Assembly (NCBI GenBank): GCA_015501595.1
Contig: JADNRX010000022.1
Location: 186,001-250,000 of the forward strand
Reading direction: 5' to 3'
DNA length: 64,000 nucleotides
Source: Hymenopellis radicata
Lineage: Eukaryota > Basidiomycota > Agaricomycetes > Agaricales > Physalacriaceae
Shown one piece after another: positions 11,230-21,842 of the stretch (positions are counted from its first letter, which is position 1; every line of letters begins with the position of its first letter). Both the position numbers and the translations under genes were made by a program. The notes below the pieces were generated by a model. That model was given only the letters and a program-made list of their open reading frames with translations. It made no database searches and was not told the origin of the DNA.

Positions 11230-12565
11230 TCAGCTGCCTCTACGGTTATCCTTGTGTATGCTCCCATCCATCGTGAGCGCCCAATCCCCTCCTTCTGGCT
11301 GTCTATGTACAGCGATGTGATGTCGAGCATGACGTGCAGAGATTTCAAACGCCAGCGCCACATCATTAACCGCGCGTGACCAAGAGAATGCGCGAACATA
11401 ATTGAACAATGGTATAGAGCGATATTCATCTGAAGAATCGGATGTTAGGACCGCCTGTACTGGAGGCAACGAAGATTGAATAGTCTTCGCAATGAATGGC
11501 TCGGCGAGGCTTTGTTTCCGATCCTGGAATCACGTAGTGCAGTGGGCGAGAGAGCGGTGAGGGCACACTTGACGGACAATGTAAATCTGAAATCCATATG
11601 TATCAAGGTCCTTGTGAGTATTTTGGGAAATGCCAACCATTTGGTCCATCGACGTCCGGCCAGAGTGTCACCGCATATTGTGCTGCAAAACTGCTAGCCA
11701 GAGCGGGAGGCCCATTTTCTGTGGCGACGTAGGCGTATTGACGATTTACTGTTGACAACTCTTTCCGAAGGCGTGCGTCTTCGCAATTCGGGGAGAGCTT
11801 GAGCCACGCCGTAACCACGGCAAACATCCATACCCAAGCGCACGCCACGGAGGCTCCAATGATGTTCCACGTAGGTGGTTCGAATGAAGCAAGAGTTAAT
11901 CCGTAAGCAATCACGACCCAAATGATGGAGACGACATTTACGACCGACCAGGTATGCGTGAAAGACAACGCATCTGCCGCCTTGGCCCACCACAAGTCGT
12001 TTTCCGGTAGAACAACAAGGGATGCGAGTAGCGGACGAGCGCCGGCTGTAGAGACGGGCGTTATACGAACAGGAGATTGCTGAAGATTCTCGAAAACAGT
12101 GATTGCGTTGTGTTTATTCGGATAGTGGATGTGGGCAAACCGCTGTCGCATCCATCTACGATTAAGCAGGGTGATGACGAGAGAGAATACCGACAAAGCT
12201 GGCGAGCCGATGGAGATGATAGCAGAGCTGATGTTATCCCAGTGGTTGTGAGAGCCGTATGGGAGCTGCGCTGTTAATGCAAGCCACGCAAGCAGATATG
12301 AGCTGAACTGCGAAGCGAACAAGCTCATGCTGAATGCCTTAGGCTCCGAGCCACATTGCTCGCGGCAAAGTGGATAGGTGAACCCTACCACTTGGCTTGC
12401 ATTGGTTGCAAGATTCCCGTGCAGGTCTGTGCCGCCCTTCCGCCAGAGAGACTCGTCGTTTTGTATTGTGCGGAGACAAGACGCGAAGTCTGTCCGTGCG
12501 TTAACGAGTGCGCCGAGGTACAAAGATAACACCAAAATGAAGATGGGAGATGGGAGGGAGGGCAT
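11230..12565 (-). CDS. Fungal integral membrane protein, function unknown
   Basis: Start MPSLPSPIFILVLSLYLGAL at 12565 with a likely cleaved signal peptide (..LVNA/RTDFASC). A short extracellular Cys-containing segment follows (CREQCGSEPK), then four clear membrane helices: SSYLLAWLALTAQL, IISIGSPALSVFSLVITLL, WSVVNVVSIIWVVIAYGL and GASVACAWVWMFAVVTAWL. A cytosolic tail runs to the stop at 11230. The large first exon runs to about 11620. The tail exon (AVLTSDSSDEYRSIPLFNYV) is clearly coding, but the intervening splice sites near 11490-11640 are ambiguous. It resembles an uncharacterised basidiomycete membrane-protein family with four or more helices. No enzymatic motif is visible. Confidence 0.65.
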
Positions 12566-13339
12566 TGAAACGAACACATACATCCAATCAAACGCACCTT
12601 ATATAGGACGTCTTGTTTGTTTAATGAACGAATCGCGTGCTTTTGATACTTACCACAAAAGTAGCTCATAAAATTAGCTCTGAGGGTCATCAGCAATCGC
12701 CACAGCCGTCGACTTGAAAATGAACGACAGGTTTACCTTACTTGACAGGATCGCTTCAGACAGGCACAGGGCACTGCTGGGAAGCATATGGACAAGATGC
12801 TAGCGAGATAACGCGGGCGATGCACATTCAAGAGTCAATACAGTCGAAGAACAGGAGTAAGTTCCGAGATTCCGTCCTTTGCCAAGCTCATGTAATACCT
12901 GTGTAATACATCACGTCAGTCAATGCATCAGATGGCAGTGGCTACGACTCCATCGCACCCGCCCTCTTATTCGTGGTTCAATATGATACAGCTGCAAGTA
13001 ACGTAGTCCATAGACAGATAACAGGCTAGAGTTTCGTGGTGATGACTTAGGATTCCGAGGGTTGAATAGCAAGTTAATGGAATTTGGCCGCCGCTGGGCA
13101 AGGAGCAGAAAGAAAACTAGTCGCAGCGAGTACGGAGACGCGCCCCCGATTTGATTCGCCATGGTGGTCGAAAAGGAAGATGCGAAAACGTCCTTGATGC
13201 CGAACAAGTCCACGCAAAGTCCACGTGCCCTGCCGAAGATAATTCTCCGAGCTCGCCGACAATCATTGACAGCCACGATCATGATGTCGTTGGAACCAAC
13301 AGCTCTCCAATTCGAATCTTCCCTCTCCTTTTCACCACG
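12566..13339. other. Intergenic between divergent genes
   Basis: Shared upstream region of the membrane protein (minus) and the SRPBCC-like gene (plus). A 178-codon minus-strand frame at 12920-13456 overlaps the start of the plus-strand gene and shows no domain. I regard it as chance. Confidence 0.45.
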
Positions 13340-13939
13340 ATGACTACCCCAGTATCCGGGCCAGGCTTTACACCAAACTTCACTGCGAGCCATGCCGTCG
13401 TGCTCGACCGCCCGATAGACAAAGTCTTTGCTATGATTGGCACCAGCGAAGGCCACGAACGCGTCTGTCGTCTTTCGTCTCTATGCACCGCGTTCGAGCT
13501 CCTCGAAAAGGATGCAGTAGCTTTACTCGCAGACGCAGTACTCTCTGAGTCGCATGTGCGCCAGGTGGACTCTTCAGAAGGAGGGCTACCGCGGCAGCAC
13601 TTCAAGATGACGGAGATGGTGTCGACGTTCATGATCAAGACGAATGTTCACATCGAGGGGACCCTCACGTGGGATGAGAAGAGGAAAGTGGCTCTGTACG
13701 AGTCCATCGTCCCGGCCAACGGTATCACCGTTTGGAAACTCCGGCAGTTTGAGGATCTGGAAGGGAATAAGACGCGTGTTGTAGAGACCATTCAAGGACA
13801 CTGTCCCGCGTTGTTGAGGCGTATAGTGGAAGGCCAGACGCGTAGAGCTCATACGTAAGTTTCCTTTAACTTACAAGGTGTTTGTGATTGACGCGTCGGA
13901 TTCAGAGCTCACATGGAATTGTATCACACTCTTTTCTGA
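13340..13939 (+). CDS. SRPBCC/START-like lipid-binding-fold protein (tentative)
   Basis: Exons 13340-13854 and 13906-13939 sum to 549 nt, giving 182 aa that ends AHMELYHTLF. The pattern is that of the SRPBCC fold: an N-terminal strand and helix (ASHAVVLDRPIDKVFAMIG), a run of strands (FMIKTNVHIEGTLTWDEKRK; ALYESIVPANGITVWKLRQF; NKTRVVETIQGHCP), then a long C-terminal helix (ALLRRIVEGQTRRAHTAHME). Such proteins bind small hydrophobic ligands in the cytosol. No catalytic residue can be pointed to, and the fold call is inference from layout. The start is the ATG that gives the full first strand. Longer frames upstream are not needed. Confidence 0.6.
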
Positions 13940-14087
13940 ATACGTGAGCACCGTCGCGGAGGCTGCTACTATATCCTTATCTCACTTCCGACAGATACGT
14001 CTTCTCTGGCGATTCGTATTATACCATACAAGTGTCCGGAATCGGCCACTGTGCCCGTCCCCGCACCCCCATAACAATATGATGATT

Positions 14088-14421
14088 TCATCCCGCTGCC
14101 ATATCTCTTGTCGGCTGCATCTGGATGTTTCCTCCGTCTTGTCCCACTGCAGCGCCACTATATTGCTCTTTTTGGCAACACGAGCATCCGCCGCCGCCTC
14201 CAGGTGTACACAAGCAGCAACAGGCTTCCAAGTCTCGATTAGTTTCGTATCGTCAAGGTAGAATGTTGATGGGGACTCACTGTTATCATCTCCAGTGTCG
14301 TCGCAGCAATCTGATACGTCCGTTAGCACTCGATCGCTTCTGGTAACGTCGAGACTAGCTCACCACCACAATCACAGTCTGAGTCTGCGCACGCCACGCA
14401 TATTTCGAAACAGGCCTCCAT
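14088..14421 (-). CDS. Cysteine-rich mini-protein (metallothionein-like composition), unrecognised
   Basis: Three small exons, 14421-14364, 14310-14281 and 14224-14088, sum to 225 nt and give a 74-aa protein. The introns (53 and 56 nt) have GTGAGC/GTGAGT donors, AG acceptors and good branch points (GCTAAC, ACTAAT), which argues strongly that the gene is real. The first 50 residues hold 14 Cys: MEACFEICVACADSDCDCGD, then a CC pair, an NTCCCLC run, five glycines and CSCC. The tail is hydrophilic and Cys-free (..DGGNIQMQPTRDMAAG). The paired Cys and many Asp suit metal binding. There is no signal peptide. Upstream in-frame sequence also carries CC (QSTCCQ), so an additional 5' exon is possible. 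Confidence 0.6.
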
Positions 14422-15564
14422 TTGGCAGCAGGTGGATTGCGTGCGCTGTTCATGCCAACATAAATACTTATATGTCTTTGACGAGGCAGTGCACTTTCAT
14501 TTTGATGAAACGGCCATTTCGTTCCATTCTTCCTGAATTCCTTCGTCTATGTGCGTGATGATCTTTTGAGAAGCATATTCCCGTGCACCCTGTCTCCACA
14601 TTCGTAGAGGAATGATAGCGCTGGCGACTGAAGCGGCGCTAGCACAACTACCCGAGCATTTTCCGGCGAGACGGAGAGGCTATAGTGGATCACGACCATC
14701 AACAGGTTTGTGAAACGAGGTGTCGGTAAGCACGCCTGTAATCAATGACTTAAGCTCACGGTTTGAAGTGCCCGCCCGAGAAAGAATGTGGGCCAAAAGG
14801 AATAGAACGATGATGCGCGGGAGTCGATTACTTGAGTCTGAACTTCTGGCCTTGGTCGTTACCACTGGTCTACACAGGTTTTCGTTCTGATTGACGTCTG
14901 GCGCCGCGAAGATCGCATCTCGTCGAGTTCTGTTGTCCTAATGATTCCCGGCCGCTCGTGGTCATGGTATCGTTCGGCGAAGTCACCATCATAGTAGATG
15001 GCTGGTAATAAATTACCAGTGGCAAAAATTATGGGTGATTGGTATCGTGCGCCACACCCATGGCTTTCTGAAAAGTGAGAGTGGATCGCAACCTGTCGAA
15101 TAACTCTCTAGGAATGCGAACCTGAGCTACGTTACAATCTATACGGACTGCCAAACACTAGTCAAGTTGTACAGCCATCTGACAAGTTCTTTCAGATGAC
15201 GTTCATTTACGGCAAACGCGAAATGAAGCTCCTCCAGCAGCGTGGAGACACCGTTTAGAACCCTGTCATGGGAAAAGTCTGGCAAAACTCGGACTCGACG
15301 AGAGGACTTCACAGTCAAACGGCCTCTGGACCGATCTGGTGCTGATACGCAACTTGCGCCGAACTTGAACGTCAGAAGCCATAGATGCCAGCACGTTGCG
15401 CAACGCCTCCGAGTTCAGCTGGAGTGATAAATTAATCAGATAAGATAAATGACGCGATGCCTGCAGAACGCGCCATCGCGGCATAAGTCGTGTAGAACGT
15501 GTCTCCCAACTACATAGAAGTTGTTTCAATGGTGACGTGATATCTGTGTGGGCCGCGTCGGTGG
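14422..15564. other. Intergenic, no gene seen
   Basis: About 1.1 kb between the Cys-rich gene and the methyltransferase promoter. Only short frames without recognisable content (14680-14865 minus, 15266-15529 minus) are present. Confidence 0.45.
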
Positions 15565-15572
15565 TATATAAG
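15565..15572 (+). promoter_or_regulatory. TATA box of the O-methyltransferase gene
   Basis: TATATAAG lies 71 nt before the ATG at 15636, a standard distance for a fungal core promoter. Confidence 0.6.
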
Positions 15573-16003
15573 CTGCAACAAGAAAGCCACCATTATCACT
15601 GAACAACCTACCTCGACACATACAGCAGCAGCCAAATGTCTTCCGAAGAAAACTACGGAATTTTCTCTTACAGCCAACTCCCCGCCACGTCGTACGCCGA
15701 CTGGGAGCGTACCGATCATTGGTTCAACTCCTTCCTCATCCCTGCCGACCCCGTCCTGGACGCTGGGGTAGCGAACGCCAAAAAGAACGGTCTCCCCGAC
15801 ATCGCTGTGAGCGCTTCCCAGGGCAAGTTTTTGTACCTGCTCGCCAAATCCCTTGGCGTGAAGAGAATCATCGAGCTCGGAACATTGGGAGGGTAGGCGC
15901 TTTTGGATGTTCCTTGGAAATAATGGCGCTAAATGCTCCTTGCAGATATTCCACGACGTGGCTTGCTAGAGCTCTCCCTGACGATGGCGAGCACATTGGG
16001 CTC

Positions 16004-16008
16004 GAGTT
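16004..16008. repeat. Target-site duplication, left copy (GAGTT)
   Basis: GAGTT immediately precedes the 5' LTR and recurs at 17113-17117 immediately after the 3' LTR. A 5-bp duplication is usual for LTR-retrotransposon integrases. Confidence 0.9.
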
Positions 16009-16277
16009 TGTTGGAATATTGAAGTGCTCATGTGTTTGAGAGCACGTTCACACGTCCATATGGTCCCGACGTGTCTTCTCTTTGAGATCTGCGCGCCACC
16101 TCTTAGCTTACTCATCCTGTGTGCTATTCTTAGGTATATGTTCTCGTATTTAAGTAGGTACTTGAGGATGTATTCGTCACTCGTTTGCTTTAGAGCCAAT
16201 GCTACCTGTGCTCAGCAAGCGTGCCCGTTCCGCTGACTAGCGCGCGTATCGACACCCGCGTCGCGTGTTTTCCAACA
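16009..16277. repeat. 5' LTR (269 bp)
   Basis: Differs from the 3' LTR by three single-base indels (a C present here each time: AGCACGTT, TACCTGTG and GTTCCGCT). No substitution was noticed, so the insertion is young. Confidence 0.9.
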
Positions 16278-16846
16278 CAAACGAGTCCTACCCTGATCGT
16301 GGCCGGGTAGTATCAAATAGGCCGTCGCTGTCGATGTTGCTGCGCTAGTCCTCTGCGTATGCTGTCGTTGCCATCCTTGTCATCGCGCACTCTTCCCGTG
16401 TGTCCGAGACGATCCGTGTTCCATCCTTCGCGTCGATCCCGTTGATCCGCGTTCCTTCATTGTCGCTCCGTCGTTCCTCGTTGAGCGCCTTCCCCGTCGT
16501 CATCGCTGCTTTGAGCGCATTCCCGCTGCACCGCTGTTGATTCCTGCTGTTGGCGTGCTTGCTGTTGACGTGCCTGCCGTTGATTGCCGTTGCCGATCCC
16601 GAAGCCGTTGCTGATTTGTCGTTGCCCCGCTGTTTTGTTCGTCGTTCATCGTGGCCTGTAGGGGCCGTATTCCTACGCCGTTGCTGCTGCTGTTGGACTT
16701 GCCTGCAGAGGCCGAAGTCTGCTTCCCGTCGTTGACATGTTGTCATCCCCCATTCCTGCCATCATCCTTCTCGCCATCGCTGTCCGCCGTTTCCTGCTTC
16801 CAGGGGTGTTTATTTCTGTCATAACACTCTCGCACTTCCAGGGGTG

Positions 16847-17112
16847 TGTTGGAATATTGAAGTGCTCATGTGTTTGAGAGCAGTTCACACGTCCATATGG
16901 TCCCGACGTGTCTTCTCTTTGAGATCTGCGCGCCACCTCTTAGCTTACTCATCCTGTGTGCTATTCTTAGGTATATGTTCTCGTATTTAAGTAGGTACTT
17001 GAGGATGTATTCGTCACTCGTTTGCTTTAGAGCCAATGCTACTGTGCTCAGCAAGCGTGCCCGTTCGCTGACTAGCGCGCGTATCGACACCCGCGTCGCG
17101 TGTTTTCCAACA
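16847..17112. repeat. 3' LTR (266 bp)
   Basis: Same TGTTGGAA..TTCCAACA ends as the 5' LTR, followed directly by the duplicated GAGTT. Confidence 0.9.
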
Positions 17113-17117
17113 GAGTT
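17113..17117. repeat. Target-site duplication, right copy (GAGTT)
   Basis: Right-hand copy of the target. The host exon continues TTGGAGGCCAAGCAC in frame after one copy is removed. Confidence 0.9.
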
Positions 17118-17615
17118 GGAGGCCAAGCACGCAAAGGTACGCCGAGACTCGGCGGTGCGGAATCCTACACGTTCTGACTGTCGCCTGAGGTTGCCGAGGA
17201 AAATGTGGCCAATGCCGGCCTCGGTTCCAAGGTCAAGTTCATTGTCGGGCCCGCCCTAGCCTCCCTGAAGGAGATCCCCAGCTCTCCCAAATTCGACTTG
17301 GCGTTCATTGACGCGGATTGGGAGCATATCGCCGAGTACTTCCAGGAGGCTAAGAGGATCGTCAAGAGCGGTGGCGTTATTGTGAGATCCTTCGCATTTG
17401 TTTGAGCGTCGCTGATTGCTGGGCAGATCGTCGACAACATAGTCCAGAATGGCGAAGTCTCCAACTTTGGCGAGAAACACGCAGAGTGGGCCGAGTCGGA
17501 GGGTGTTCGTCGTCTTGTCAAGGCCATCCAGAACGATAAGGAGGTCGAAGCGACCGTCATCGGAACCGTTGGGGACAAAGGATACGATGGGTTCTTGTAT
17601 GCCATTAGGAAGTAA

Positions 17616-17908
17616 TTATCTGAAAGGAGAAAGTTGTATGAAATGTACCAATGACTACGGAATGGAGTATATTGTCGTGACGAATATTCATAGTGGCGGG
17701 TTCGTCAATGGTGAAAAAGCGGAAGCGCTGAAAACGGTAAACCTTTACCTCGCTCTTCAACCGCCATATTCCGCGTGTTACTCCGAGAATAAAATCTTAG
17801 TTCAACAGTTGAAGATTGCTAAATAATGTACAGATGACATGTCATTGCGCGAGGTGCATCTGACTTCTTAGCACCTTCCACATTTTACCATACCATCGGC
17901 TCGTAGTT
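17616..17908. other. 3' flank of the O-methyltransferase
   Basis: Probable 3' UTR and terminator region. A frame continuing to 17826 is not a domain. Nothing else is seen. Confidence 0.4.
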
Positions 17909-18052
17909 ACCGTAGGCGGGAAGGCCAAGGATGAATTTTGTGTTTCGATCACTTGTGCTCGGGTCCTTCGCGTCACCTTAGGGGCTTACATTATTTGTTC
18001 GGGGCATTCTCACTTCATCTCATCTGTATTCTCATCTAGTACTCGTCCTGTT
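17909..18052. repeat. Inverted repeat, left arm (about 144 bp)
   Basis: Starts CCGTAGGCGGGAAGGCC and ends near ACTCGTCCTGTT. It is a virtually identical inverted copy of 21959-22101. The right-hand copy is the 3' coding end of the F-box-like gene, so this arm carries a detached piece of that gene. Confidence 0.85.
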
Positions 18053-18353
18053 TGCCACGCATTTAATTATCCCCCACCCAGCCGACGCGAACCACCACCA
18101 GAGTGACAGTCCTGTCACCACAACCGATCTGCGCATTCTTCGACTCCAGCATGAGGGCTATGTACATGCCTAAGCTCTGCAATTAGCAGGGTAACACCAC
18201 ACCACTTTGGCGAACATTGAGACATTATGTTCGTGTAACCGATGTTGAACGGATCATTACCTTTTTCGCTCGCCATCACGTTCATGTAACCCTGCTAGCC
18301 AACTAGGTGACCGCTTTTTCTCAAGCAGGATCCGTCGGAGCACACTGCCGGCA

Positions 18354-20270
18354 ATGCACAGCACCATGCTACTTATGTGGCTCATAGACACTCTGAATGG
18401 CCCTCACGATGGCGGGAGCAACAACGCCAAGCCCATGCAGCACGACGAGTACATATCCGGCGTGTCCACACCCAGCACCCTCTGCAACCGCCCTCTATTC
18501 GATCTGCAGTCCGTCCAGCACCAGAAGCAGCCAACACACCAGTACAATCCCTATGTCATTGGCTCATATTATCAGCAGCAGCAGCTACACAAGCGGTATA
18601 TTCAACTGTCGGATTTCTCGCCAGTCGAGCCAGACCTTTGTTGCTGTTACGTGTGGATTACAGTCATTCGACCCACTCTGTGCAGTCAGGCTGCCATCCA
18701 CAGTCAGTTCCGAGCGGTATCAGCAGTATGGGAAGCGGAGACAGCCGACAAGCAGAGGAGAACGGTGTTGATGCCAGGAGGATGTGGATGCAGAGGGTGA
18801 GGAGGACGAGTCTTACGACGGCGGCAGCGAATACACGGTCTACCGTGGTCGGGTGGATATCCAAACGCAGCACACGGACTCGAGAGCGATATAAGCCGTA
18901 CGCTTACTCTCAGGCTGCGTCCGGTTACTCTCAAGACAATTGCCCTGGTACTAATGATTATCAGCACCCATTCACGGCGCGCCGTCTCCAACGCCAAGGA
19001 CTCATCCTCGGCATCCTCGGTACTAGTGTCGAACATCACAGATATTCTCCCACATGATGACGGGAATCCTTACGCCCTACGCATCATATTCAGCCAGATT
19101 TCGAATCACACATATGACTACGCTGAACTTGACACGCCTGAAGCCGCGCAGGACTGGAGACGCGAAGTTATTGGTCAGCTTCGTGCAGTTTCATCCTGTG
19201 ATTCGACTTGACGTTCCTTACAGGCGCGATCTTCCTGTCGATGCGAAATATTAGATGGTAGTACTTCCGAAGCAGATCCCGATTTTGGTACCGCCTCAGC
19301 TGTCCCTTGGATCGCGTCTCCAAGTTCGTATCGCAAAAGGAGAATGCCTCGCAGAACTGACGTGCTCGACATTCCATGTGAAAGTCACTTGGGACGACCA
19401 AGAACCTGAGGAACATGTTTCCACCTTTCTTCTCTTTCCCAACTAGCACGCCATTCAGGACCCAGCACCCCAACTTCTTCTCCCATATTGTAGTCGACTT
19501 TGGTCCTCTGAATGTTTCTGAGGATCTCATCGCTGATTCTGTATACGCAGACAAGAAAGAGAAGGGTATCAGACTTGTATTGGGTCTCGGCGGGGAAATC
19601 GAGTTATGGAGTAGGTCAACTTTAATTCTTCTTTCCTTCTTGTTCTAACAGATTTGCAGCAATGTGTGTTCGTCTCTTCCGGAGCGTCTCGTGTTCAAGC
19701 GGTTTCGTTATCTCCTCTCGTTATGTTGCCTACTGGAGCAAGTCCTTCCCTGGCGGCGACGTCAAGGACCGTCTCCCTCTGTCCAAAGTCCTCTTCCGCA
19801 CCTTCCCCATCAAGTACCACGGTCTCACTCTTGACAACCACGAACTTACGTCCCTCTATGCCTCGATATTTTCCCGAAGACGATAATGGTCCCGGATGAT
19901 CGCTGTTTGGATAGGTACACGCGCTAAGTCGTTGCCCGCTCAGCCAACTCAGCTCATTGTTGTACTTGTCGCGAGAAAAGTCTGAGAATAGAGCCGCGGG
20001 AGGTCCAGAATGATCCTTTAGCATCTGGTTGGGAAAAGTACCAACGTCGCACGAGTCGTACGTACGCAACGTGTACGGCTACATTCCATCCGTCGTTCCG
20101 CGAAATCGTCAGGTTACCCATAGTCCACACGCCCGGCCAGTATCCTGCCGTGTCCTCGTTTGGACCGGGGAGTACGACCCCGACTTCAATGTATCCGGAG
20201 GAGAAGCAGAACTTGTTCAAGGACTGGAGTCGAACGGAACGCATCATCCACTCACAGACGTGGGGTATTG
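18354..20270 (+). pseudogene. Relic of an Atg26-type sterol 3-beta-glucosyltransferase (disordered N-terminus, PH, GRAM, start of GT)
   Basis: Ordered fragments on one strand resemble UDP-glucose:sterol glucosyltransferase. There is an acidic stretch then GGSEYTVYRGRVDIQ (about 18800-18880) and a PH-like end (GNPYALRIIF .. DTPEAAQDWRREV, 19060-19170, then GAIFLSMRNIRW-stop). A GRAM domain follows (GIRLVLGLGGEIELW; FVISSRYVAYWSKSFPGGD; FRTFPIKYHGLTLDNHE, 19560-19850), then NVYGYIPSVVPR (about 20060), reminiscent of the glycosyltransferase domain. Stops and frame changes separate the pieces, and the rest of the catalytic domain is missing. The family call rests on the GRAM motif and the order of the fragments. 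It is inference. Confidence 0.5.
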
Positions 20271-20509
20271 AAGTATGCGGGCATTACGCACTCTGCTTAG
20301 CGAACCTATTGTGGGCATGACCCAGCAAGAAGTTGCTCACATGTACGAGGTTGCATCTCAGCCGCGCCAGATGGCCCTGCTCCTTCTGAGGACCGCACCA
20401 CCTAAGTCTGTAACTGCATTAAACCTTTCTTCTGGCTAGCACCTTCAAAGCCGAGTCCTCCTTCGCTGCAGCTACCTTCTGAGACGAATTTGTTGATGCT
20501 CACCCGGGC

Positions 20510-21545
20510 TATACAGATGAGGCGTCCGGAATATGAATGGAACTCGAACGGATGCTAGAGCTTAATCGCGAGCGCATGAGCGTGTTCGTCGAGAATGCGC
20601 GTGAGGAGATTGTCAAACTATGGGATGAGCTTATGGTTGCCGAAGAAGAACGGCAAGACTTTGCTCCTTTTGCCGATGGTCAGCTCAATATTTTATCTGC
20701 GACTTGATACTTATGGCGTTTCAGATGCACCTACGGAAGAGCTTCTAAAGACACATGAAGATGAGGCCAAATGAACACTCAAGGATGAGAAGCGGATGAA
20801 GGCGCCTCTTCTCGCTGCCATCAAGAAATACTTTGACGTTACCAAGGAAGAGAAGGAGATCGCTGTTGCTGCTTCTGACCAGTCTCGGCTGACTACAAGC
20901 GGGGGAGGAGATTCTACCAGACTGCTTCGGGAAGAGAAAAACACGTATGTATGCGCGTCGGAAAGTAAAGCCTGGAGTAAGTCGTCGAAGCACTACATTG
21001 ATTCATCTAACCCGTTTTTACAGCTTGAACAAGAGCTACTCGCCTCACTTCCTGTATGAGAGCAAGAAGTCCAATGACCTTTCCTCGTGTACGGCAAGTC
21101 GATCTTGCAAGAGCTGAGAGCAGCCCGGGAGAACAAGCGGAAACTTCCTCGCGCAGGATCGGTCCCTCCACGGTCAACGACCCCCGCCAGTCATTCGTAC
21201 GTGCCAATGAAGAGCGGTGTCGTCATCCCGTGGCTCAAGTGTGGACTCTGCACCGAACAAGCGTATGAAACTCAACGAGTCAACGGATCGCGCTCCACTA
21301 GGCTTTTTTTCGCGGAGCCGAATGGGTCGTGGTCGAAGCTTAGCGCAACTTTGTCTCTGCCTAGGCCAAAAGCGATGCCGATCCCAAAGCCCGGGACGCA
21401 GCATCATGCGCTGGGACACGGACGAGTGCCGAGCACTGTGACTGGACGTGCCGTGAGTGGGAGCGCGCTGGTCGCGAAGAAGGCATCTAGGGCGAGGCGG
21501 GAGAGTTTCAAGCCGCGGCCGAGTATGGTCCATATGCGGATGTGA
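20510..21545 (+). pseudogene. Relic of an Ase1/PRC1/MAP65 microtubule-bundling protein (C-terminal part)
   Basis: Encodes the spectrin-like microtubule-binding part of an anaphase midzone crosslinker: ERMSVFVENAREEIVKLWDE, EEERQDFAPFADDAPTEELL after an intron, AASDQSRLTTSGGGDSTRLL, LEQELLASLP and FLVYGKSILQELRAARENKR. The basic tail has APNKRMKLNESTDRAPLG. In-frame TGA codons occur at about 20772 (after DEAK), 21057 (after SLP-V) and 21071, and the N-terminal half is absent. All three stops could come from CGA-to-TGA or TGG-to-TGA changes. It lies between the arms of the inverted repeat with the glucosyltransferase relic. Confidence 0.75.
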
Positions 21546-21842
21546 ATTTGGGTGCATCGACAAGGAGGAGGGCGGGGTTTGCAGCTAGTGTGCGAGAGGA
21601 GGATGGGTATTGATTGATTTTATGAGTGATATGATCTCTTGTTGTGTGCTGGCGCTGTGTACTTATGTGATTCTCTATACTAGAAGGTTATGATTAGGCT
21701 TTATGTTTTTTTCTGTAAGTATTGTGTGAAGGTCGAAGAACGTAGGCAAGACTAGTATTCAATACGGGCCTCAACAAAAGACCGGAGAGTACACTACATG
21801 TCCCCGTTCTAACATCCAGTAGCACGCGCATTCAAAGTCTAT

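Larger units (their letters stand above)
16009..17112. mobile_element. Non-autonomous LTR retroelement (TRIM-like), 1104 bp
   Basis: Two near-identical direct LTRs flank a 569-bp internal region. Each LTR begins TGTTGGAA and ends TTCCAACA, giving perfect short inverted ends of the TG..CA type. The internal region (16278-16846) encodes no gag or pol. Its longest frame (minus, 16345-16746) is low-complexity Gln/Arg/Asn. A CTTCCAGGGGTGT motif occurs twice at its 3' end (about 16797 and 16836), the second just before the 3' LTR where a purine-rich primer site is expected. Size and content match terminal-repeat retrotransposons in miniature, mobilised in trans. Confidence 0.88.
15636..17615 (+). 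pseudogene. SAM-dependent O-methyltransferase (family 3, catechol-type) interrupted by an LTR element
   Basis: Would transfer methyl groups from SAM to phenolic hydroxyls. Host exons are 15636-15892, 15946-16008 joined to 17118-17136, 17190-17381 and 17427-17615. With the element and one target duplication removed they sum to 720 nt (239 aa), normal for the family. Motifs: SAM loop VKRIIELGTLGGYSTTWLAR, LELEAKHAKVAEEN, the metal/SAM motif FDLAFIDADWEHIAEYF, GGVIIVDN, and the terminal DGFLYAIRK. The coding sequence is otherwise undamaged, so the insertion is recent. As it stands the reading frame is broken unless the element is excised or spliced out. Confidence 0.9.

Noticed and set aside
12920..13456. 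Minus-strand 178-codon frame upstream of the SRPBCC-like gene
   Set aside because: Overlaps the coding start of a well-spliced plus-strand gene and carries no recognisable features.
16345..16746. Gln/Arg-rich frame inside the LTR element as a possible gag
   Set aside because: Low-complexity composition, no capsid helices, no zinc knuckle. The element is better described as non-autonomous.
16797..16850. CRISPR-like or tandem array from the repeated CTTCCAGGGGTGT
   Set aside because: Only two copies, at the 3' end of an LTR element; better explained as the polypurine-region duplication. CRISPR is not expected in a fungal genome.
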